Positions 37,303-51,969 of a stretch of 64,000 bases of DNA are shown piece after piece. Origin of the DNA: Cucumis sativus (taxonomy: Eukaryota > Streptophyta > Magnoliopsida > Cucurbitales > Cucurbitaceae); the NCBI RefSeq assembly GCF_000004075.3, contig NC_026659.2, positions 30,894,272-30,958,271 on the forward strand, given 5' to 3'. The translations under genes and the position numbers were made by a program. Under the pieces are notes generated by a model, which saw nothing but the letters and a program-made list of their open reading frames with translations, was not told the origin of the DNA and made no database searches. The number at the start of each line of letters is the position of its first letter. Position 1 is the first letter of the stretch.

Positions 37303-39822
37303 GAATCGATCAATCTACCGATCATTACTACGAAAAAAAATTTGAAAAAGAAAAAGAGAAAACTCCTGACCTAAAGTTTGGTAGGGAAACAAAAACAGTT
37401 TGTGAAAGGACTTTAATTATATGCAAAAAAGAAGAAATATAATTATAAGGAAAAATAAAAAAAAAACTCAAAGAGACACATCATTATAATACACCATGGT
37501 CAAAATTAATAGGAAAACTCTCACACACTATCTCTCTCTAACCTTTCAGTTCATATGTTGTATTGCTTCTCTTTCTCTCTTATGTTTACAGAAGGGGGGG
37601 CCTGGGAATGAGAGAGAGAGAGAAACCCTAATATTATTATAAGTATATATATACACACACATATATATACAGTTTAAGTTTTTCCTCATATTATTATTCT
37701 CAAATGAATTAATGCCTCTGAATAGTACCTTTGAGAGAATATCATTTGTGATCGAAGCACTTCCACACACAAAACACACAAACACACAAACCAAATTCCT
37801 TTTTCTTTTCTTTCGTTCAAATAACTAAAAACATCTACACATGTTTAGATACTTTCTCTTTAGGTTCTAGTTCTCGTGGAAACATAAATGACTATACTAA
37901 TTCAATCTCTACTATAAGCCATCATTTTGTATTTTAACTCGAGATCTGTATATATACATATGTTAGTTGAGTTAAATTCTTACTAATAACTCATTTTATA
38001 TATATCACGGTACAATATAAAATCAAAATTTGAAAATAATAAAAATCATTTGATCTTTTTTTTCTTTTAACCTAATTTGTTATATTGGATAAACCCTTTT
38101 AAAACATATATAACCTAAAGTTTTTAACCTCTTATGTGCCTTTTTTTTTTTTTCCTCCAAAAAGCAATTAGATTAGATAGTTCTATAGAGTACTTTTCTC
38201 TCGTTCCCTTCGATTTATTTTTAGGAATTTTTTTTGTCACTATTCCAAAGTTTACCTATTTCATAGTTTAATTATTTTTCATGAAGTTTTTTTGTGTGTT
38301 AAGGTTTGGTAGGTTTTAAGATTTTCACTTCTAATCGATCTATATTCATTTTCAATTTTTATTTGTTTGTGTTTATTAATTAATTTAAAAGAATTATGAT
38401 TACTTCAAATTTATTGGTTAACAATAAATTCAAATTTTTATTTTATAAATTAATTAGTGATAAGAGTGTTGAATAAGAAACCAAAGTTAAACGTGTAAAA
38501 ATATTAATTGAAAGAAAATTCAAATTTCGATATTAAAACTCTAATAATGATTTGAAACCTAGACTTACCAACTAAACCGAAAACAAACTTAAAACTATAA
38601 ATAACATTTTTGAAACCTAAAAACAAAAAATATTCTTCTTTTTTCATTTTTTTTTCTTAAACCCTAAAAACCCAAGAAAAATCTAAAACTTTCCCCTATA
38701 AACTAGGAAATCATAATCAAGAAAAAGTTTATGATTTAGGTTTGAATTTAGGGGAAATTTCTATAGAGAGTCTCATATAATATATATAAACAATCTCCAT
38801 CTCTGTTGATTTGTTGTATCCAAAGAGATTCTTTCCTGAGATTTCTCTTATCTCCACAAATAATGCTATGGGCCCAATTTTCTTTTGAAAGAATAAAATT
38901 TAATTCACAAAGTAAATTATATATATTAATAAAAGTCTTTTTTTTTAGGAGATGAAAGTGACAAGACAAAGAGAAGCTAGAAATTAGTCACTAGGAATAT
39001 ATACATATCAAATCCTTCTAAACACAGGAAGAGACCTCTCTTTTTCATCAAAATTATATTACATATACATATATATATATATAAAAGAACGTTTTCAAAT
39101 TTAGCATAATAACCCAAATGTTTGCCAAATAATTTTGCAGTATAAATATATTTATTTATTTATTATATTTTAGGGTTGGATGTGTAATAATTTATGGAAG
39201 CTATCATTTGTCTTTGTAAAAAAAATAGGAGTTTGTAAGTTGTCTTCTTCGGAAAATGTTGGTTCTCCAACTGTGAGTACTGATTGATCTTCTTCTCTTT
39301 TCCCAAAACGAGTACACTTTTATTCTTTTTTCTTTTTATCTTTTTATTCTTCAATTTGATAACCATAATAATTCATATTTATATATGTAACTAGTAAGTC
39401 ACGATTACGATATAATTCGTTTGACATAAATCCACTTGAGTAAGCTTATGGAGTGGGATAAATCTATGTATGTACGTTGAAACTTTGATATTGATATTTT
39501 AATTCTTAATTTCAAATGATCAATAGGCTCACAAATATCTCAATTCATGCATCCCACCAAATTGTTTAATAAAATTATATATATTGTTATTATTTCTTTT
39601 ATGAAATAGTTTACTTTTTATTTGATATAAATTATGAGAAAGGGATGCACACATATGTTACATCATAAAATGCACTAAACTAAGTATTATGTTATTTATG
39701 TAAAGATTATAAGTCGAGTATTTAGAATTAAAGTTCGAACTCTACCACATCTACTTTCAACCTCGTTTTAGGGGGGAGAATATATATTAAAACAATTGAT
39801 GGTGAATTGTTTATATTAATGC

Positions 39823-39842
39823 TACTCCTACTCCTACTCCTA
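39823..39842. repeat. CTACTC hexamer repeat
   Basis: About three tandem CTACTC units. Confidence 0.8.
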
Positions 39843-42800
39843 TGATCTTAAGTGGGGACAACAATTAGAGATAAAAGTTTAAGATATAGAATTGATGCAA
39901 TGAAACAATAATAAACTGATAAATGAAAGACTACTTTTATCCATACAAAATACCTAAAACATTCTTGTTATATATGATGTTTAAAGACAAGCGGGACACT
40001 GTTATCAAGAATCTTCAGTTAATTACTTCTAAAAGTATTCTCAATCTGTCGTAATGAAATTACGAGTAGATCATCGTTCTCTCTCTGTCACCCAAAAATC
40101 AAAACTCTCATAAAAAGGAACCAACTTCTATTATATTATTTTTCTAGTTCGTTAGCACTCAACTTTTCCGCTCTTCTATACTAAAAGCTTTTTGGACTAC
40201 TCTCTAGCCTTTTGTAATCTTAACATTAGTTAATAAATTCGATGTCGGGAGTTTCATTCTCTCGACATTAGTCTCTTTTTCCAAAAACACACACTCCCTC
40301 ACACAAGATATCTCATTAGTAGTTATGGGTTTGTTATTTATTCTAATCTAAATTGTACCTTCTGAGTTGGAATTGGCTAAATTGAAAACAAAAGGCAATC
40401 AACCTTTTATTAGAAGATTAAGAGCATTAAACACACAAACACATGAGTTAATTAAATCAAGAATAAAAAAGTGTTCAAAATTTAAAAGCCCTTTTAAATT
40501 TTGTTAATTAGTTTCATGCTCAAAGTTAAAATTACCCTAGCATTCTTGTATGATTAATTTTCACTAAATGACCACTATACTTAAGTTTTTTTTAATTAAT
40601 ATCATATTTTAATTGAAGCTAATATTTAATCCTACCCTTTGGAATCAAAACCTAAATCAAAGATCATTTATCAAATGTACAAAATAACAAAATTAATCAT
40701 CAAACACTCAACTTGCATATATGCAAGAAGAGTACTAAGAAACGTTTCTCTTTAATTGATCATCCCTTGAAAATGAAGAAAATGTCATAATCCTACTCTA
40801 TTTAAGATCCATCAACACTTCAGAAATTTCAATCACATTTATACTTATCTTCAAAGTTGGTGATTGAAAAAATTTTGGTAGAATTTGTGGACTCACTCTT
40901 GGAGCTACCTTATTTAATCTATTTTAATTCTTGAAAGTTCTCATTTATATCATTGAATTTTTTTTATCGAACACATAGAAACTCATTTATGCCACTTATC
41001 AACTCAAACCCGATAAAGAAGAGATTCATTGTCACAAAATGATCATTATAATACACAATAGTTCGAAAATAATAAACAACCATAAGAAAGAAAATGAAAT
41101 AAAAGGAAAGATTAGAGAAAAGTCGTCGATTAATTAAGTTCGATAATACGTAGATTTATCATATAATTAAAATATAAATAAAGATAAAATGAGTTTGATT
41201 TAGAAAACATGACCAAAGAGGTCACTAAATTGATGGTGTCTTTCCCAGAAGTGAGCAGATGATTTTTCAAAAAAAAAATTAAGTTCTATTGTTTCTTTTC
41301 AAATTCTCAAAGTGTTATATTAAGTGCAATGTATAAATAGATGCTACTGAATTTTTCTCTATGAGTACTTTTACATAAAACACATATAGACATAGACATT
41401 TCTCTCTTTTGAAGGAATCCATAAATGACCCAAATGTGATAATGGAAACAGAAAGAAATCAATTCCACATGATGATATTTTAGAGATTTGACCGAGAATA
41501 ATAATAAACCATTTGAATTCAGCTTCTAGCACACAACTTTAATTCGATTTTGATTAATTAGTTCTCAAACAATTTTATAAAACTAACTTTTTATGTCTTT
41601 GAAAACTAATTTTTTCTAAAGATCACGCACAAACAAGATAGATCGGAACGAACCAAGACATCTCAACTACGTTGACACCTCTATAACACCGTCATCTCAT
41701 CCCAAGACCAAAAGATATGTCATTAGTCGATGGAAAAGTAGAAAGTGAGGTAGAAAGAAGCTCGACAAGTTGAAAAAATTAAAGGATTTTACAAAAGCAG
41801 ACAATGAAACATGTTGGTTTGTGTTATTGGTGTCATTTAGTCTTTCATTTTTTTCCAAAAAAGGTGGAAAGTTAATTCTCGAAACGATATATATATAGAA
41901 TTAAAATTAGTAACATAACTTTTCGAGCAATTTGATTGGATTCCTTTCACCAAGTTCATGAACAAGACACACTGTTACTTTGGTTTTATAGTAGAATCAA
42001 GTTAATTTCACTATCGTTAATTATATAGCTTTCAATTGAGACATCTTGATACATCTCTTAATATCTCTCAATTACTAGTTAAAACATCAAGGTGGTTTCT
42101 ATTTCTTTTCTCATAGCTAGACACCTTTTACTAACAAGTTTCATAATTCATAGGTAGATTGGACACAAGATAGAATGACCCATAACAAGAGGCAAAATAA
42201 TGTATTATTATGCATATAGTAAGGCCTAATGAGTATCCAAAATTAAAAACACCTGATGACATGAAAAATCTAATCAACTCACAGGGCCAAAATACACAAT
42301 ACCCAAAAAAAAAACATTACATCTCTAGTAGAGATGGTTTGACCACACTAAAATATGCCCATTGACACTTCATAAAATCAAACTCTACATATACATCAAT
42401 ATGTCACATCTAATTAAGCTTTGATATAACATATATTAAAATATGAATCTGTAAGATGGCATTAGCCAGCATGGCTACATTATTATTATTTCTCTCCTCT
42501 AACAATTGTGAGGCCATTTTGCTCTCTTGTTTAATTCTCTGAAACCCTAAATCAAGAGAGGCCCCCACTCTATCTCTAAGATTAAAGAGACTGTTTACTT
42601 ATTTGTTTATATATATATAAATATATTTTATATTTTTCTACAAAAATTTGAAAGATTCATATATATAGATATATATATATCAGTGCCCCTTTTATACTTT
42701 CGTACGTTGCTCCCACATTTAATAGCAAAAACCCTCAAATCATGTGTTTCTTTTCCAATTATATACATTTCTTTCAACCATTCCTCTCTATTTTTTGCAT

Positions 42801-43705
42801 TCATAATTTCCTCTCCTAGATTTTGCCCTAAATTATGTATCAACTTTTTTTCACATTTGGAAACTGTAAAAAAATAGTAATAGTTAACAATAATAATGAT
42901 AAAAATAAAAAGAAAGAGAGAAAGAGAGAAAGAAATAAAGGAAAAATTAAATAAAAGTTGGAAACCCCCTTTTGTCCCCTAAATATTCCACTTGTTTTGG
43001 TGCCATGCTTTTCATCAAAGGAGGAAAAAGAAAACCTAATTTTGTATAGAGAAGAGATGAAGCTTTGTCTTTTCATTTCCACTAGTGGTGATGTTGTTGG
43101 ATTTTTTAGTACATGGAAATATGCCATTTCTTCATCAAGCTTTTATTAGCCCACCAATTTTATTTTCCTCAAGATTTTGTAATTAAAAAAAAAAAAAGTT
43201 AATTGCAAACATGACGGTACTCGTATTTATTTACTTCCTTAAACTTTTAATTATACAAACGGTACTATCAAACTTAACAATGTTGTAGAATTTCGACATT
43301 AGAATGATAAAAGTCGAACCCATAAACTTATATAATTATAATAGGTCGTTTTTTATATATATATTTATATATCTTTCAAGAAGTACTCGGTAAGGGGAGT
43401 AGTTGGAAATATTACTTAGTAGATGCACCTACATCTTTCAACTACATCTTCATCTTGCAACTATAATAATCTTTTATGGTCCAATTTTAACACTTATATG
43501 AGTTGGAAGTCGGGCTCAATTTTTAAACCTAGAAGTTTGAGGATATAATTGGTACGCTACCATCCTACTTTTTTGGAATTTTTAAAAAAAGAAAAGAAAA
43601 AAGAATGATATTGAGTGGAGCTCTTTGAAAAGGAAAGCAGCTGTGATCTTGCAGGTGCTCAGTTGGTTTAATTACACAACCTTTGATAATAATAATAGAA
43701 CCCAC

Positions 43706-43724
43706 AAAAAAAAAAAAAAAAAAA
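43706..43724. repeat. Poly-A tract upstream of the TCP gene
   Basis: About 20 A residues roughly 65-85 bp before the TCP start codon, probably in the promoter or 5'UTR. Such tracts vary in length between accessions. Confidence 0.9.
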
Positions 43725-43789
43725 ACCCAAAGAGGGCTAAAGTTTACCCCCAAAAGTACTATTGATCATATTACAAACCACACAAAAAC

Positions 43790-45083
43790 ATGTTTTCTTC
43801 CACCAACAATCTCCACCTTTTCCCTCTTCAACAGTACTTCCCTTCTTCCTCCTCCTCCTCACCCTCTTACCACCACCACCTCGTAGCTCCTCCGCCGTCC
43901 CCGCCGCCACACCACCACCACTCCGAACCGGTTTACATCGGTCCACTGCAAGATCCTGTTCTCTCCGGAGTAGTAGCTCCAATATTTCTACAAGTTCAAG
44001 AAGAAGATCGAGATCAAGCAAGAATGAAAAATGAGCAACAAGAAGTAGCTGTTTTGATGTCTCAAAATGGTAATAACAACAACAATAATAATGGGCAGTG
44101 TTTCTCTTCTTCTACTACTCTCAACAACTTCACAAAAAAAGGAAGTGTTAAAAAAGATAGGCATAGCAAGATTTACACAGCTCAAGGTTTGAGAGATAGA
44201 AGAGTTAGATTATCCATTGACATTTCTAGAAAGTTCTTTGATCTACAAGATATGTTGGGTTATGATAAAGCTAGCAAAACCCTAGATTGGTTGCTTACCA
44301 AGTCAAGAAAAGCTATTAAAGAGTTGACAAAAAAGACCCAATATCATAATAACAATAACAATATTATTACTTCTTCTTCTTCTTCTTCAAAATTTCATTT
44401 TGATCATGATTTTGAAGAATGTGAGGTTATTTCCAATGATGATGATGATGAGGAAGCTGAGAAAATTATAATGTTGGGTAAATCATCTTCTAATTGTAAG
44501 AAGAATCTTGGATTTCATGATGTTTTGGCTAAAGAATCTAGGGCAAAAGCTAGGGCAAGAGCTAGGGAAAGGACTAAGGAGAAAATGATTATGAATCAAC
44601 AATTTCGGTCTCCGCCGCCTCCGCCACCGCAACCGTCGATGCCAACGCCAGTTGTACAAAAAGCCGCCGGCCCGGATCAAGAAAACAATAATATCATTGG
44701 GATCATGTGGAAGCCATCTCCGATGGTTACATCTTCTTCAAGTTATCAGAAAAATTTGGTGATTTCAAAAGGAGAGAGTTGTAATTACAACAATTATTGC
44801 AATAATTTCTATTTTCCAGCTTCCAATTTGACTCCAAATTGGGATATCAATATTGACTCTACTTTTGCAAGACCACAATCTGGATTTTGTTCAATTGCCA
44901 ACATGGATTCTCTCCCAGGTATTTTTTTTTTTTACCAAATGTATGGAAAAAAAATTGAAATTTTTTTTTGAAGAACATTGGATTAATGTTCTTGAGTTTC
45001 TTTTCTTTTCTTTTTTATTTTTAGAATTTCAAGTGTGTGCAAAGCCATGGGATAGCTGCAACAACAACCAACACCTTCATTAA
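43790..45083 (+). CDS. TEN: CYC/TB1-class TCP transcription factor, probable TEN (tendril identity)
   Basis: A nuclear DNA-binding regulator. Exons are 43790-44918 and 45025-45083 (GT-AG, phases join), 1188 nt or 395 aa. The TCP basic helix-loop-helix lies at about residues 119-181: [20 protein letters not shown], then [20 protein letters not shown] and [16 protein letters not shown]. An arginine-rich R domain ([17 protein letters not shown], about 249-265) places it in the CYC/TB1 subclass with BRC1. Low-complexity His, Pro, Ser, Asn and Asp runs surround these domains. At about 331-355 is [20 protein letters not shown], then WDINIDS, which I recall as the motif specific to cucurbit TEN; position 338 is Asn. 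TCP membership is certain. Orthology to TEN is about 60% sure, since paralogues such as BRC1 share the two domains. The second exon is small, ends NNNQHLH, and a further 3'UTR intron is possible. Confidence 0.9.
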
Positions 45084-48000
45084 CAGTTACAAATCCACAT
45101 GGCTATCTGAGGATTTTATCCCAACTTTATATATGTAAGATCTAATGATTCATAGTACTTCAATTTTCAGCTTTCAAAAGTTTTTTTTTCTTTTAATTTC
45201 ATTGTTTGTTCTTTTTTTTTAGACTAGTTTAATTGATCTAAATAGGTCAAAAGTCTAATACAGAAAAGGGAAAGATACATTTTGATGAATTTGGACTAAT
45301 TAAGTTTGTGGAATTACCAAAAAGGTAACACGTTACTTAATTATGGAGAGAAACAAACATATACCAACTTAGTTGAGATTTTTCAATGCATTTACTCTCA
45401 GTTTCCCCTAGCTTCTAATGAAAAACACCTCCTCTTTGTTTATTGCTCAATATATATATATAAATGAAGAACACCATGTGAATGGTGAAGGGGAAAAGGG
45501 GAAAGAAGGAAAACAGTATTCAGAGAGGAGAAGAAGTTGGAAAGTAAAGATTTACATTAACCCTAGGAACTTCCTCAACATACTGTTTATTGGTAATTAA
45601 GGTGGTGAGAGATTAGTTAACCTAGTGCTTGTAAGTTAACCTAGCTCATCTGGTTGAGGTATATATATATATATTCGACTAAAATGTGGGAGTATTTGAA
45701 TTATATTCAATCCTATCCCTCCTTTCTCTCTAGGTAAAATAGCCACCTTAAAGAGCAGCCTTAGGAACTTCCTGTATATGTGTCTTCACTGTGGTTTCAA
45801 ATTTGTTTCTTCATTTAGATTTATAGATAAAAGGTCAGATTACAAATTTGATCCCAATGTTTCAACTTTTTAGGTACGTTTTATCAATTCTAACTTTTTT
45901 TCCAAGGACTAAATTTGCAATGTAACCTAGCTAGATAAACATTAAAACACACATCTTTATCTAGCTGATAGGAATTAAAATTATCAAAATTATCAAACTT
46001 TTAGCTTCTGATCTAATAATTAGGCCCATTATTTCATTTTTAGTATTGTAAGTTTAAAAGATAAACTTATTTAGGTGATAGGAATTAACAACACTTAAAA
46101 TCTTCTGCTCTCAAAACTTAATTTAATTGAGATTATATGAGGTTATTTTACTGAAACTAAAGGCTAAGGAATTTAATTAATGTGTTTGGACAGGGGAATT
46201 TATTTGGGTGTGAAAAAAATGTTAAAAGAAACCAATAAATGTTTAGATATATAAAACAAGAAGTTTTGTAAGACAGCTGTCAACGAGGGAGCAATAGACA
46301 CATCCGAACATCTCAAAATTAGGTTTACACCTTTGTAGCGTCCTCATCATGACCCAGACTAACATAGAAGATATCACACATAAATTACTAAAAGCAAATA
46401 AACAACATACATGACATTTATACAGTTTATTATTGATGTTATGAACTTTCTGTCATGGAAAATTATCAAAACTTATGATCTTAAGTGTATAGATTTGACT
46501 GAAGAGATTTCCAAATCACTCTGTCTCTAAATAATTAGTCTTGGATATTTTTCTTGATATTATATTTTAGTCTAGAATTAGCATGAATATAAATATATCA
46601 ATATATAGGCTAAAGTGAGTTTTACACTTAATACTTTATGCTCAAACATACATATTTTTGTGTGTGATGATGTGGTTTGCAGAAAAAAAAAACTTTTATG
46701 TATAATTTATGCCTAGTTTAATTAAATATTGAAGAATATAATCCTTTTCTATAGAATAAAATCATTTATGATTGGAGAAAAAGCTTCAATATCTTGTTTC
46801 TTTTAATTTGCTACGTTGAATTATAGAAATCACAAGTTTTTTTCTTTCTTTTTTAGGATTGAAGTTGAATGGGTTAAAGTAAATAAACCATTATATTATT
46901 AAAGTTTAGTTGAATATTGAAGGCTTTTAATTAGAACTTAAATAGGATAAAGTTATAATGGTTAGACTAATTACGTGTGGGTTCGACTAAAAAAGCTTAA
47001 GTTTAATTTTTTTCAAGGATGTTAACTGCTTCTCAATTTTTACCAATTACATCGAGTATTAGATGTCTAATCATGTGATGATTATAATGCTTTGAATATT
47101 AGGTAACATTTTTGTTTTTTCCTCTCTTTCCTAAGCTTTTGAGGAACAAATACATTTGTGTGTTCATTTGCTAATTAGTGTGGGAACGGTTAAAGACAAA
47201 AGGTTTTTGGTTTCTGGTTTTTCTTTTATTTGAACAAGTCACAGGATGGGAAGTAGCACTCAATCATCTCAACTAAGTTTGTAGTTCTTTGTTATATGTA
47301 TAGTTACTTTGAAAATGTGAATGAAATTAATTAACTTTAGTCTATCTCATGAATTGCCTATACAACACCAAAATAATACTTTCATGTTATGAGATTATTA
47401 GAAATGGGTACTCAAACAGGAAGCCAAACACACCTATGAAACACTTTACTAAACCCTAAATAACTCAAGCTTTTAGGACATAGTGGTGATGTATAAGCTT
47501 ATATATCGTAAGCTTATTACAAAGAAACAGTAATATACAGATGCAAGAGATAATCAACACAAAAAAAAATATGAAATCAACTGTAAGTAGGAGACATGAT
47601 CTTGGTTAAGTCTATGGTGACTACTCTACCCATCTAAGATTTAATATCTTATTAGTCTTCTTGACACTTAAATTTTATAGAGTTAAGTGGGTTGTTCAAT
47701 GAGAATAGATGAAGTGCACGTAAGCTTGTTCGAACATAAGAATATAAAAAAAAACAATGGTAACGGTAACGTCAAAGTAGGCAACTCAAAGATGAAAAAC
47801 AGTTGGTTAAAAGATTATACCATTGAAATAAAGTTTCTTTTTTTCTCTACCTTTTGAAGGGATGATTATATATATCTAAGTTTGATTGTGATTTATATGT
47901 GAATGTGCAGCCAATTGATGAGTGTTTTGAAATCAGCTTGGAGTTGTGAAGGCATTTATGCTGCCAAAGAGAAATGGATGGTTTTGTGATGTTTGATTCT

Positions 48001-50040
48001 TAGGGAAATCCTTGGAGTGTTCATTATATATATGAACTATATATAAACATGGAAGCATTTGGGAGATTGAATTATTTTGTGATAGTTGTATTTTTAATCC
48101 ATTAATTAGGACATCAATTCTATGATATATCTTAATGTCTTTGTTGTTATTTCTCTCTTTCTTTTTTATTTTTTCTTTGATGTAATTAATGAAGCAAAAG
48201 TGATTGGAATGGAAACAATTATTTGAATCCTAATATCTCTCGAGTTATCAAGGGTAACACAATTTTTTTTTCACGTGTAAGATTTAAATATCTAACCACT
48301 AGTTCGATAAACAGTAATTAAACTATACTCATTAATTTTTTACCAAGTTAAAAAGATTGAACTAGTAAACAGTTACACACATTCTATATAGATATAAACA
48401 GTGGTTTTTTTTTTTTTTTAACAATAGGTGCACTAAGAGAATTCAACTAGGTTAACACCTCCAATTGATCTTATGTATTTACTTGAGATGTTCGAATATT
48501 TTCTCCAAAACCCTTTTATTTTCGTTATGATATATTTACTTATCTATCACAGGAAAGTAGGTGTGTTTCTAAGTACTTTTTCAACAAGTAAATGCACAGA
48601 CAGCCAAATAGAGACCCCATAACTCTATATCAAAACACCTTAAGAAATTATATTATGGTTTTCTTTCAACCATTTGGATAAAAAAAATCGAACCTTCAAG
48701 TATAATATTGTTTTATATCAATTTAGCTATGTTCGTTTTAGCCATTTATTTATATCTTTTAGATGAAAGATAGAAATTGAAAATGATAGTTTCTATCCAA
48801 ATCAACTAAACCCTCCAAAAAGAACTATTAGATTATAATATTTTTATAAGTTTATAATTATCTAAAGATTGATTTAATTTAGACAAACTTATTGTTTTCT
48901 TTCAAAATCAGTCTCCAAAAATTCACCTAAGAAAGTTCCAAATTTGGACTTAAATAATATCATGTGCGATTGTTGAATATCATATGAAATATGACGTGTT
49001 TTTGCTTCCTATTGTTCAACATTTTAAAATTCTATGCCAAATTTGTTGGATTTTTCTTCTTTTTCATAGTACAATATAAGATTATATAGACAAATTCAAG
49101 CTAACATACGTACTATCTGTGGGTTCTATATTCTTTCTTTTTTATCTACTACTATCTTGTATTTGTTACAATTCATGTATTATTTTTTTTTCTTACATTC
49201 TTTTCTTTCTTAATTTTAATCTCCTTGAAATAAGAATGTGTTTGATTTAATTTTTTAAGTTTTTAAATTTTAAAATAAGTATTTTTTCAATAAAAATTTG
49301 GAAAGTTTCATAACCCTTCTTCTAGTTTTGATAATTTAAAATTGTTTGTTTTTCAATATAATTACAATTAATTTTCTAAAATGATTTTTTGTAATAATGT
49401 TTTGATTTCAATCAATAAAAGAAAAGAACTCACTAAATTCTTCTTTTGAATTGAATTATTAGATTTAGCTTTAAAAGTGATTTTAGAATTAAATGTCAAA
49501 AATGATAAAAAAAATCATCCGTACGTAAATGAAACCAATTTTTCTTACAAATTTTTTTCTACATTTGTGGGGTGATTCCAAGTCAATTACCTCCCTAAAA
49601 GCACATTTTAAAAAATTGTTGAAAGATTATTTCTAAAATCAATTTCAATCTCAATACTTTTGCCAAACCTCAATTTTATTTGAAAGAAGTTATTTTGGCT
49701 ATGATAAAATATAAATTTTGCCATCCAATCATTCTAAAATTACATCAAAACATATACATATAATTTAAATCAACTTAATTAACCATTTCAAAATTACCCA
49801 AAGATATTCTTAAAAGAAAACCTAATGAATATAAGTACATATAATTAAAAACTCATTCAAGAGACCAAATAAAGCAAATAAATAAGTGCTTCACTGTTAA
49901 GAAATGTACCTAAACATCTCAATTACATAATTCATAAAGGGTTTTTTCTTTTGGTTTTTGTTGTTTTGATGTCTTAAAATATCACATCCATGAAAGGATT
50001 TAAGAATAGTTCTCACATTTAATGAAATATATATCTGCCT

Positions 50041-50044
<4 letters not shown>

Positions 50045-50080
<36 letters not shown>
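50045..50080. repeat. AT microsatellite
   Basis: Uninterrupted (AT)n of about 36 bp. Confidence 0.95.
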
Positions 50081-50082
<2 letters not shown>

Positions 50083-51203
50083 TGTCAAACTTGTCTTTTT
50101 ATTAAATTTATTTTTCTTTTTTTGGGGAATTGAAAAATATAGGAATCAGAGATGTAACTTCACAGCAACTCTAAAGTTAAAAAGAAAAAGTAGGAAATTA
50201 TTTTGACTGAGTTTTTCTTTTGTGTTTTTTATTTTATCTTAAATAAATAAATGAATAAAATATTTATGTATGTATTTATGTATGCAGGCCTAATTTGTAT
50301 AGGAAAAGCTTTAGAGATATATAGTTGTAGTTATTGGTGCCTACATAACATAAAACTTAGAGACAGTGCATTAATATATCTACACATCTTTTCCAACACA
50401 TTGTCATTTCAAATTCATATTTTATGTTCTATATTCATTAATGGGCTGCCCTATGTTAATTATTTTATTTTCTTTTTTAAATATATATATGGTGAAGAAA
50501 GTATATATCATTAATACCACTTTTAGTTGTAATTTTATTTATTAAATATATTTTTAAAAATGATACATTTCCATCGGTAGATTTACCCAAACATTTTCAT
50601 TATATTGTTAGATATATAAGTGAGAGAAATAATGAACGTTCTTTGTTGTTTTTTTGGTTAAGACTAGATTATTTAAATACTATCTTAATTATTTTAATTT
50701 TATTTGTTTCTAAATTTTTATTTAATAAAAATCTAGTTAGAATTTAAGAAATGGTATTATATATTTATAAAAAATAGAGTAAAATTTCAGTTTTGAAATT
50801 AGGTTATATTTCGCAAATATTTTGATATTTGTAAATGTTTAGTTTATTTATTTATTGGGATTTGGGTTGGTGAGAACAATATGAGAATGAGAGAAAATCT
50901 TCCAATGAGATTTTGCAGTCAAAATCACATTTAAGTTTTAATAACAAATGATGATTTCTTGAACTTTTTAATAAAAAAAAAAGATCATTTAGTTAATTAC
51001 AAAATGATTAGACAATAATTACATGGTTCTATTATATGTTTGACCAAACTAAAATCATCACCTCATGGTTTTCTCTATCTTTTTCTTTTTCTTTTCTTTT
51101 TGGTGTTAAACCCAAAACAATTCATTTCCTGATCTTTATCCAAAACAAACAAAACAATGATATTACATATCCATTTTTCACTATCATACACATACAAATG
51201 CAT

Positions 51204-51227
51204 ATATATATATATATATATATATAT
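51204..51227. repeat. AT microsatellite
   Basis: Uninterrupted (AT)n of about 24 bp. Confidence 0.9.
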
Positions 51228-51953
51228 GAAACATTATTAAAGGAGTGAAGTTATGGAAAGAGAAGAAACATGATAAACATATATTTGAATATCATTAAGA
51301 AAAAGTAAACATATTTGAAAACCTAAACTACACTGTTACCTTGTGGTGGAAGACAGAAATTGCTGAAGCTTTATTTACTTGAGAAATTGAGCTGTGTACT
51401 CATCAACTATCCTTTTAACATAAAACATAAATAAAAATTAAAGAAAAAAGAAGTTTTTCATCAAATAGTTCATATAATATATATATATATATGAATAGCC
51501 ATGCATGCATGTTCTTTAATGTAATTTTTTATTCTTTAAAAAAAATGATACTAAATGTTAATAAATAAAAGAAAAATTGAAAGTTCATCAATGTCTCACC
51601 TTCAGTAGAAGAAATCAAAGAGAGGGAGAGAAATGGCAATCAAAAGTACTTCACTTTATTTTTCTTCATCTTTTGTGGTTAAACTTAGAGGGGAAGAGGA
51701 TTGGGGCACTGACACAATTTTGTACAAAAATTATGGATTAAAAAGAAGAAGAAAGAAATCATTAAAATATTGAAACCTAAAAAACTTTACTTTTTTTTTT
51801 TTTTTTCTCTATTTATATATGTTTGTTTGTTTGTTTAGAGACTTAGGCTAAAAGTATAAGATCTCAGAAAGGACACATTTGCATATAGCTCTATATACAA
51901 TATAATACCCACATGAAAATTCATTCAATTTTCTTATCTTTATTATACATATA

Positions 51954-51969
51954 TCTCTCTCTCTCTCTC
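51954..51969. repeat. CT microsatellite
   Basis: (CT)8 within AT-rich DNA. Confidence 0.85.

Larger units (their letters stand above)
33826..43789. other. 10 kb gene-poor region upstream of the TCP gene
   Basis: Very AT-rich with many microsatellites (listed where clear), a foldback near 36.2 kb, a dispersed repeat near 36.4-36.5 kb and decayed repeat copies near 41.65 kb. No convincing coding region. Because the next gene is a developmental transcription factor, distal regulatory sequence may lie here, but none can be identified by eye. Confidence 0.4.

Noticed and set aside
43737-44021. Minus-strand frame rich in Arg, Gly and Leu opposite the TCP N-terminus
   Set aside because: It is caused by low-complexity Ser/Pro/His codons of the TCP gene read backwards.
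47700-47745. GTTCGAAC words resembling a tRNA B box
   Set aside because: No A box at the right distance and no cloverleaf; no tRNA gene was found anywhere in the window.
50251-50514. 87-residue plus-strand open frame
   Set aside because: Hydrophobic and AT-driven codon content, with no signature or splice context; expected by chance in AT-rich DNA.
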